Of a stretch of 29,905 bases of DNA, positions 24,295 through 29,905 are shown in pieces. Origin of the DNA: Thiopontia sp964647745 (GTDB lineage: Bacteria; Pseudomonadota; Gammaproteobacteria; GCF-002020875); the NCBI GenBank assembly GCA_964647745.1, contig CAZYJG010000008.1, positions 1 to 29,905 of the forward strand. The letters are read 5' to 3'. Numbering within the stretch: the first letter of the stretch is position 1; the number at the start of each line of letters is the position of its first letter. The notes under the pieces are model-generated. The model did no database searches. It was not told the DNA's origin and saw nothing but the letters and a program-made list of their open reading frames with translations. A program made the translations under genes and the position numbers.

Positions 24295-25386
24295 ATGATC
24301 AATACACTATCCACCCTGCTCGGAGAGCACCACTGGGTCCTTCAGGTCTTTATGGTCATTCTGGTTGCACTCACCATTGACCTGATCCAGCGCATCATCC
24401 TTAATCGCCTCCATTCACGTGCCGAAAGCCGGACCAAGAATCTCTGGGATGATGCCATTCTGCGGGCCATACGACGCCCCCTGAGCCTGCTGATCTGGGT
24501 CAGCGGTATCGCCTTCAGCGCAAAGATCGCCCAGCATGAGGCCCCGGCCGTCATCTTTGATGCCATCGATCCGATTCGGGATATTGGGGTCATCAGTGCC
24601 ATCACCTGGTTCCTGATCCTGCTCTCCAAAGAGGGGCAGCAGGCCTACATTGAGGGGCAAAGGAGGAGACGGGAGGAGATTGATGAGTCGATGGTCGACT
24701 CCATCAACCGCCTGCTGCGCAGCTCCATCCTCATCACCTCTGCACTGGTGATGATGCAGACCCTGGGCTACAGCATCTCCGGGGTACTGGCCTTTGGTGG
24801 ATTGAGTGGTGTAGTGGTCGGCTTTGCTGCCAAGGATCTGCTGGCCAACCTCTTCGGGGGGCTGATGATCCATCTCGATCGCCCCTTTGCCGTTGGAGAC
24901 TGGATCCGCTCACCGGACCAGGACATTGAGGGGACCGTGGAGCAGATCGGCTGGCGCCTGACCAAGGTGCGCACCTTTGACAAGCGCCCCCTCTACATCC
25001 CCAACGCCACCTTCTCCAACATCAGCGTGGAGAATCCACAGCGAATGACCCACCGCCGGATCAAGGAGACCATCGGCATCCGTTATGAGGATGCAGGCAG
25101 GATGGCAACCATCACCGAGAGGGTGCACACCATGCTGAAAAACCATCCGGAGATTGACAGCAGCCAGACCCTGATCGTCAATTTCAACGCCTTCGCACCC
25201 TCCTCGCTCGACTTCTTTATCTACACCTTTACCAAGACCACCAACTGGGTACGGTTCCATGAGATCAAGGAGGATGTGCTGCTGAGGATCGTGGAGATTA
25301 TCGAGGCTGAAGGGGCCGAGATCGCATTCCCGACCTCAACACTCCATATCCCCGAGCCAGTTACACTGGCCCAGCGTCAGGAGTGA
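24295..25386 (+). CDS. MscS-family mechanosensitive channel (YnaI type)
   Basis: The 363-aa membrane protein belongs to the MscS family, which opens on membrane tension to release solutes during osmotic downshock. The N-terminal third has several membrane helices. The pore helix is recognisable as 'LAFGGLSGVVVGFAAKD' (about residues 163-180), followed by the MscS beta domain with 'DRPFAVGDWIRSPDQDIEG' and 'RPLYIPNATFSNISVENP'. These segments match E. coli YnaI (343 aa) much better than MscS itself, so a YnaI-like low-conductance channel is most likely. No Shine-Dalgarno sequence precedes the ATG. The end is 39 bp before hrpA, on the same strand, so co-transcription is possible. It is divergent from glnK. 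Confidence 0.9.
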   Translation: MINTLSTLLGEHHWVLQVFMVILVALTIDLIQRIILNRLHSRAESRTKNLWDDAILRAIRRPLSLLIWVSGIAFSAKIAQHEAPAVIFDAIDPIRDIGVISAITWFLILLSKEGQQAYIEGQRRRREEIDESMVDSINRLLRSSILITSALVMMQTLGYSISGVLAFGGLSGVVVGFAAKDLLANLFGGLMIHLDRPFAVGDWIRSPDQDIEGTVEQIGWRLTKVRTFDKRPLYIPNATFSNISVENPQRMTHRRIKETIGIRYEDAGRMATITERVHTMLKNHPEIDSSQTLIVNFNAFAPSSLDFFIYTFTKTTNWVRFHEIKEDVLLRIVEIIEAEGAEIAFPTSTLHIPEPVTLAQRQE

Positions 25387-25425
25387 GCTCCCCGCAATCA
25401 GACGATCAACCCCTTAAGGCCATTG

Positions 25426-28400
25426 ATGGACACCATCCACTTTGACCCCTCCCTGCCGGTCAATCAACGCAGAGAGGAGATCGCTGAGACCATTCAGAGA
25501 CACCAGGTTACCATCCTCTGCGGGGAGACCGGTTCCGGCAAGACCACCCAGCTCCCAAAGATCTGTCTGACCATAGGGCGTGGCGAGCAGCAGAAGATCG
25601 GCCATACCCAGCCGCGCCGCATTGCCGCCCGCGCCGTTGCTGCCCGCATTGCCGAGGAGCTGAAAACCTCGCTGGGGGCGCTGGTTGGCTACAAGATCCG
25701 CTTCAGTGACCAGAGCAAGAAACAGAGCCGGATCAAGCTGATGACCGACGGCATCCTGCTGGCAGAGACGCAGTCGGATCCACTGCTCAGGCAGTACGAC
25801 ACCATCATTATTGACGAGGCGCACGAGCGCAGCCTCAATATCGACTTCCTGTTGGGATATCTGCGCCGGATTCTTCCCAGGCGGCCCGACCTGAAGCTGA
25901 TCATCACCTCAGCCACCATCGACCCGGAACGTTTCTCCCGCCACTTTGACAATGCCCCGATCCTGGAGGTCTCTGGCCGTACCTATCCGGTCGAGGTGCG
26001 CTACCGACCACCAGAGGAGAGTGATGCCGAAGAGGGGAGCCGCAAACAGCAGCAGGATCGCACCGCACGCCAACAGCAGGCAATCCTTGATGCGGTGCAT
26101 GAGCTGGGCCGCGAGGGGCCGGGAGATATCCTGCTCTTTCTTAGTGGGGAGCGAGAGATCCGCGAGGTGGGTGAGTATCTCACCAGGGCGAAGCTGGGGC
26201 AGACCGAGATCCTTCCCCTCTTCTCCCGACTCTCGGCCAAGGAGCAGAACCGCATCTTTGCCAGCCATGGTGGGAGACGCATTATCCTATCCACCAATGT
26301 GGCGGAGACCTCACTGACGGTCCCCGGCATCCGCTATGTGATCGACACCGGTACCGCACGTATCAGCCGCTACAGCCACCGCACCGGCATCCAGCGGCTG
26401 CCGATCGAGAAGGTGTCACAGGCGGCCGCCAACCAGCGCAAGGGGCGTTGCGGGCGTGTTGCCGACGGGATCTGTATCCGCCTCTACAGTGAGGAGGAGT
26501 TTGAGGCCCGCCCCCCCTTTACCGACCCCGAAATCCTGCGCACCCACCTTGCCCCGGTGATCCTGCAGATGGCGGCACTGAGGCTGGGCAAGCCCGATCA
26601 GTTCCCCTTTATCGATCCACCTGACCTGCGTCTGATCCGCGATGGATTCCGCACCCTTCACGAACTTGGAGCAGTACGAAAGGACAACTTCATTACCCCG
26701 CTGGGCAGGAAGGTGGCGCGCTTCCCGGTCGACCCGCAGATTGCACGGATGCTGCTGGCGGCAGAGCGGGAGAGCTGCCTGAGCGAGATCCTGATCATTG
26801 CCGCTGCACTCACCATTCAGGATCCACGCGAGCGGCCGCTGGATGCCCAGCAGGCGGCCGATCAGAAACATGAGCCGTTTGCTGATGAGTCCTCCGACTT
26901 CCTCTTCTATCTCAACCTCTGGCACTTCTACGAGGAGCAAAAACAAAAGCTCTCCAACAACCAGCTGCGCAAACTCTGCAAGACCAACTTCCTCTCCTGG
27001 ATGCGGATGCGGGAGTGGCGCGAGGTCCATGCCCAGTTGCACCAACTCTCCCGAGAGATGGGGCTGAAAACAGACGACCAGCCCGCCGACTACGGGATGA
27101 TCCACCGCGCCCTGCTGACGGGGCTGCTGAGCCATATCGCCACCATCAGCAGCGAGAAGCACCTCTACAATGCGGCACGCGGGGTACAGATGAGGATCTG
27201 GCCCGGCTCCAGCCAGTTCAAGGCCAACCCCAAGTGGATCGTTGCTGCCGAGAAGGTGGAGACCTCACAACTCTATGCCCGCACCGTCGCCCGCATTGAG
27301 CCACAGTGGCTGGAGCGGCTTGGAAAACACCTGGTCAAGCGCAGCTATGCGGAGCCCCACTGGGAGAAGCGGCGGGGACAGGTGGCCGCCTTTGAGACGG
27401 TCACCCTCTATGGCATCCCCATCATCTCGCGACGCAAGACCAATTACGGGCCGATTGATCCGAAGGAGTCGCGCAAGATCTTTATCCGCTCTGCGCTGGT
27501 GGAGGGGGAGCTGCACACACGCGGCAGCTTTCTCGCCAGAAACCGCAAGCAGATTGAGCAGATCGAGTCTCTGGAGGCGAAGTCCCGCCGCCGCGATATT
27601 CTGGCTGATGATGAGACCCTCTACCAGTTCTACGATGAGCGCATCCCGGCTGGGGTCTACTCCGCCCCCACCTTCGAGAAGTGGCGCAAGGGGGCGGAGA
27701 GGGAGAACCCCTCGCTGCTCTATCTGACCGAAGAGCTGTTGATGCAGCACGATGCCGAGTCGGTGCGGGACAGTGAGCAATTCCCGGACCATCTCACCAT
27801 CGGCCCGGCCAGACTGCCACTGAGCTACCATTTTGAGCCCGACAGTGAGAGTGACGGGGTGACACTGACCCTCCCCAGCGAACTGCTATCGCAGATGGAG
27901 CCAGAGCGCTTTGAGTGGCTGGTGCCGGGGCTGCTGCATGAGCGGGTGGTGGCAATGCTGCGCGCACTGCCCAAGCAGTGGCGGCGCAACTTTGTTCCGG
28001 CAGCCGATTTTGCCGATGCGCTGCTCCCGGCACTTGACCCCAATGGCGATCCACTGCGTGCACAGATCGCCGCCCGGCTACGCCATATGACCGGGGTCAC
28101 CCTGCCGGAGCAGATCTGGAGTGAGGTCACCCCGCCCGACCATCTCAAAATGCGCTTTCAGGTGATCGATGCCGAGGGTAGGGTCATACAGAGTGGACGG
28201 GATCTGCAGGAGCTGCAGCAGAGCCCCTCCTCCAAACCGGCCCATACCCCCAACAGAGGGCAGCATGTCGAGAAGGGAAAACCCACCGCCCATCCGCTGG
28301 AGCGGACCGCTGTCACCAGATGGGACTTTGGGCCACTGCCGGAGTCGGTTGAGGTAGAGCGACACGGGATTGTGATCACCCTCTACCCGGCACTGCTACG

Positions 28401-29148
28401 CAAGGGAAAAGAGATCTCGCTGCAGTTACTGGAGACACCGGAGCGAGCGGAAATTGAGGGCCGCAACGGGATCACCGCACTCTTTCTTCAGGAGCAGCAG
28501 TCGAATATTCGTGCCCTGGTGAGTCAGAATCTGGAGCAGCAGGGACTCTGCCTCCACTATCTCTCTCTCGGGCGTTGCGAGGAGTTGATCGAGGATCTGC
28601 TGACAACCGCGGCGATGGAGGCACTATTTGGGGACAGCCCCACTCTTCCAAGAGATCGGGAACAATACCAGCAGCGCTGCGAGGATGCCCTCGCCACCCT
28701 GCCGCAGCAGCTGCAGCGCTACGGCAGGATCACCGAGGAGGTGCTGAGGCGACACCACAATCTGATGAGGCAGCTCAAGGGGAGTGTGTCACCCGCCCAC
28801 CTGATGACCTACAGCAAGATCAAGAGCCACCTGGAGACACTGATCTACCCCCACTTTCTCCGACAGACCCCCGCAGAGTGGCTACCGGAGCTGCCACGCT
28901 ATCTTCACGCAGCAGAGAAACGGCTGGAGAAGCTGAAACAGAATCCACAGGCAGATCGTCAGCGCGCACAACAGCTTGCCCCCTTCTGGGATCCATTCGA
29001 AAAACGAATTCACGAGAACCAGTCTCCACAATTTATTGAGTATCGATGTCTACTGGAGGAGTTCCGGGTCTCCCTCTTTGCCCAGGAGCTGGGGACAAAA
29101 AAGCCGGTCTCAGCGGACCGGCTCAGGAAACTGTGGCAACAGCTATAG
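25426..29148 (+). CDS. hrpA: ATP-dependent DEAH-box RNA helicase HrpA
   Basis: The 1240-aa DEAH helicase (1300 in E. coli) unwinds RNA; HrpA has been shown to rescue stalled or collided ribosomes. Motif I GETGSGKT starts at residue 33, DEAH is at 130-133, the SAT motif near 162, and motif VI QRKGRCGR begins at 337. The winged-helix and ratchet (HA2) region, OB fold and the long HrpA-specific C-terminal DUF3418 follow. E. coli has about 50 more residues before motif I. The ATG at 25426 is preceded by AAGG six bases upstream; a TTG one codon earlier is less likely. The last 45 bp hold a terminator hairpin for the convergent gene. Confidence 0.96.
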   Translation: MDTIHFDPSLPVNQRREEIAETIQRHQVTILCGETGSGKTTQLPKICLTIGRGEQQKIGHTQPRRIAARAVAARIAEELKTSLGALVGYKIRFSDQSKKQSRIKLMTDGILLAETQSDPLLRQYDTIIIDEAHERSLNIDFLLGYLRRILPRRPDLKLIITSATIDPERFSRHFDNAPILEVSGRTYPVEVRYRPPEESDAEEGSRKQQQDRTARQQQAILDAVHELGREGPGDILLFLSGEREIREVGEYLTRAKLGQTEILPLFSRLSAKEQNRIFASHGGRRIILSTNVAETSLTVPGIRYVIDTGTARISRYSHRTGIQRLPIEKVSQAAANQRKGRCGRVADGICIRLYSEEEFEARPPFTDPEILRTHLAPVILQMAALRLGKPDQFPFIDPPDLRLIRDGFRTLHELGAVRKDNFITPLGRKVARFPVDPQIARMLLAAERESCLSEILIIAAALTIQDPRERPLDAQQAADQKHEPFADESSDFLFYLNLWHFYEEQKQKLSNNQLRKLCKTNFLSWMRMREWREVHAQLHQLSREMGLKTDDQPADYGMIHRALLTGLLSHIATISSEKHLYNAARGVQMRIWPGSSQFKANPKWIVAAEKVETSQLYARTVARIEPQWLERLGKHLVKRSYAEPHWEKRRGQVAAFETVTLYGIPIISRRKTNYGPIDPKESRKIFIRSALVEGELHTRGSFLARNRKQIEQIESLEAKSRRRDILADDETLYQFYDERIPAGVYSAPTFEKWRKGAERENPSLLYLTEELLMQHDAESVRDSEQFPDHLTIGPARLPLSYHFEPDSESDGVTLTLPSELLSQMEPERFEWLVPGLLHERVVAMLRALPKQWRRNFVPAADFADALLPALDPNGDPLRAQIAARLRHMTGVTLPEQIWSEVTPPDHLKMRFQVIDAEGRVIQSGRDLQELQQSPSSKPAHTPNRGQHVEKGKPTAHPLERTAVTRWDFGPLPESVEVERHGIVITLYPALLRKGKEISLQLLETPERAEIEGRNGITALFLQEQQSNIRALVSQNLEQQGLCLHYLSLGRCEELIEDLLTTAAMEALFGDSPTLPRDREQYQQRCEDALATLPQQLQRYGRITEEVLRRHHNLMRQLKGSVSPAHLMTYSKIKSHLETLIYPHFLRQTPAEWLPELPRYLHAAEKRLEKLKQNPQADRQRAQQLAPFWDPFEKRIHENQSPQFIEYRCLLEEFRVSLFAQELGTKKPVSADRLRKLWQQL
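29097..29123 (-). terminator. Terminator of the 72-aa gene, embedded in the hrpA 3' end
   Basis: AGCCGGTC (29102-29109) and GACCGGCT (29116-29123) form a perfect 8-bp GC-rich stem with a 6-nt loop. On the minus strand six T follow (complement of 29097-29102). It starts about 40 bp after the stop of the minus-strand gene at 29162 and lies within hrpA codons. Confidence 0.85.
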
Positions 29149-29161
29149 GGAGACCCTCCTC

Positions 29162-29380
29162 CTAATCATCACCCCAGGGGACTGGCTCACGCTCCGTGGT
29201 CAGTAATTTTGCTCCTGCCTGTTCATTGGCAGCATAGATGATCTTGACCTGATAGTTATCAGAGACAGTGAGCTCCTTTCGCATTGAACGGGCTCGGTCA
29301 CGGGCATCACGATATTTCTCATGGTGCTCAATCACCTCAACCTCGCGGCTGGGGAACATCTTAAACAGATAGTAGGGCAT
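29162..29380 (-). CDS. Conserved 72-aa protein of unknown function
   Basis: The product starts MPYYLFKMFPSREVEVIEHH and continues with 'YRDARDRARSMRKEL', 'YQVKIIYAANEQAGAKLL' and the acidic end 'PVPWGDD'. It is soluble, about half helical, with no signal peptide or membrane segment. The pattern MPYY-[IL]-[YF]-K at the start, an arginine-rich helix and a VK-I-[YF]-A segment recurs in small hypothetical proteins of sulfur-oxidising and related gammaproteobacteria (my recollection, not searched). No function can be given. The ribosome-binding site is weak (GAGAG). It lies downstream of the lysine-rich gene and has its own terminator inside hrpA. Confidence 0.75.
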   Translation of the reverse strand: MPYYLFKMFPSREVEVIEHHEKYRDARDRARSMRKELTVSDNYQVKIIYAANEQAGAKLLTTEREPVPWGDD

Positions 29381-29397
29381 CAGAAACTCTCAACGAC

Positions 29398-29434
29398 AAA
29401 AGCCCCATACCGCCGCCTCTGTGACGGTATGGGG
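29398..29434 (-). terminator. Terminator of the lysine-rich protein gene
   Basis: CCCCATACCG (29403-29412) and CGGTATGGGG (29425-29434) form a perfect 10-bp stem with a 12-nt loop. On the minus strand it is followed by C and four T. It begins 19 bp after the stop codon at 29454. Confidence 0.8.
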
Positions 29435-29453
29435 GAAATGGTCCAATTAGGCG

Positions 29454-29905
29454 TTACTTTTTCTTCGCCCTCTTTTTGGCTGCCGCCTTCTTCTTGGGCG
29501 CTGCCTTCTTTTTAGGTGCAGCCTTCTTCTTGGCTACTGCCTTCTTCTTCGGAGCTGCCTTTTTCTTCGGAGCTGCCTTTTTCTTGGCTACAGCCTTTTT
29601 CTTCGGAGCCGCCTTCTTCTTCGGAGCCGCCTTTTTCTTCGGAGCTGCCTTCTTCTTCGGTGCAGCCTTCTTCTTGGCTACTGCCTTCTTCTTCGGTGCT
29701 GCCTTCTTCTTTGGTGCAGCCTTCTTCTTCGGTGCTGCCTTCTTCTTGGCTACCGCCTTTTTCTTTGGTGCAGCCTTTTTCTTGGCTACCGCCTTCTTCT
29801 TGGGTGCTGCCTTCTTCTTGGCTACCGCCTTTTTCTTGGGTGCGGCCTTTTTCTTGGCTACTGCCTTCTTCTTGGGCGCAGCCTTCTTCTTCGGTGCAGC
29901 CTTCT
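29454..29905 (-). CDS. Histone H1-like / AlgP-like lysine-rich repeat protein (C-terminal part)
   Basis: The frame is open from the right edge to a TAA at 29454-29456, giving the last 149 or so residues; the start is outside the window. Nearly the whole stretch is a run of 18-bp units encoding hexapeptides of two kinds, PKKKAA and AKKKAV, about 23 in all, ending in RAKKK. About half the residues are lysine, the rest Ala, Pro and Val. This composition is that of bacterial histone H1-like proteins such as Pseudomonas AlgP and Bordetella BpH1, which bind DNA non-specifically and compact the nucleoid. DNA binding is inferred from composition. The N-terminal domain, if any, cannot be seen. Confidence 0.8.
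   Translation of the reverse strand, partial: KAAPKKKAAPKKKAVAKKKAAPKKKAVAKKKAAPKKKAVAKKKAAPKKKAVAKKKAAPKKKAAPKKKAAPKKKAVAKKKAAPKKKAAPKKKAAPKKKAAPKKKAVAKKKAAPKKKAAPKKKAVAKKKAAPKKKAAPKKKAAAKKRAKKK
29472..29905. repeat. 18-bp tandem coding repeat array
   Basis: About 23 consecutive 18-bp units run to the window edge, each of the form GCCTTCTTCTT plus GGN and a GCN/ACN-like triplet on the plus strand. Variation is mostly synonymous (ctt/ttt for Lys, varied third bases for Ala and Pro). The change of cgg to ggc converts the Pro-type to the Ala-Val-type hexapeptide. Confidence 0.9.

Noticed and set aside
29472..29905. Possible CRISPR or satellite array
   Set aside because: There are no spacers; units are 18 bp, contiguous, in frame and encode a lysine-rich repeat protein.

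Overview
This is an ordinary-looking chromosomal segment of a gammaproteobacterium. The GC content is fairly high (by eye somewhat under 60%). The gene orders leuS-lptE-holA-nadD-rsfS-rlmH, maf-rng-yhdP-(tldD) and miaB-phoH-ybeY-corC-lnt are all typical of that class. The proA-nadD pairing and the AlgP-like lysine-rich protein resemble pseudomonads and purple or sulfur-oxidising gammaproteobacteria more than enterics, but the species cannot be named from the sequence alone.

Region 1 (1-13164, minus strand) is a long co-directional run in transcription order: leuS, lptE, holA, proA, nadD, rsfS, rlmH, maf, rng, yhdP, then probably tldD leaving the left edge. Gaps are short and two junctions are ATGA overlaps. 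The genes serve leucyl-tRNA charging, LPS export, the replication clamp loader, proline and NAD synthesis, ribosome silencing and methylation, nucleotide sanitation, rRNA/mRNA processing and envelope lipid transport. ybeL (DUF1451) diverges from leuS and ends at a strong bidirectional terminator.

Region 2 (about 13870-16980) is visibly more AT-rich and looks accessory. It has two small lipoproteins of unknown function, a tRNA-Pro(CGG) with its own promoter, and a membrane-bound sensory diguanylate cyclase. Its gaps (14303-14469, 14803-15011, 16698-16982) hold a weak terminator and a tRNA promoter; otherwise I see nothing recognisable in them.

Region 3 (16983-22111, minus) is the conserved miaB-phoH-ybeY-corC-lnt cluster for tRNA modification, RNA metabolism/16S maturation, a CBS-domain protein and lipoprotein N-acylation. 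A likely internal promoter lies before corC. Upstream of miaB is a long imperfect inverted repeat of about 110 bp that looks like a small dispersed element.

Region 4 (22322-24244, minus) is the nitrogen-control pair glnK-amtB. It has a textbook sigma-54 -24/-12 element, two NtrC-like sites upstream and a strong terminator after amtB.

Region 5 (24295-29148, plus) holds a YnaI-type mechanosensitive channel, with a -10 box so close to its start that the message may be leaderless, and the DEAH-box helicase hrpA. Converging on hrpA from the right are a 72-aa protein of unknown function and the 3' part of a histone H1-like (Ala/Pro/Lys)-repeat protein that leaves the right edge. The terminator of the 72-aa gene is embedded in the last codons of hrpA.

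No CRISPR array, prophage, transposase, toxin-antitoxin pair or new multi-gene system was found. The least explained items are the 22.2 kb inverted repeat, the paired palindromes inside a lineage-specific insertion of LeuS, the in-frame proA/nadD junction, the small unknown proteins and the hexapeptide-repeat protein.
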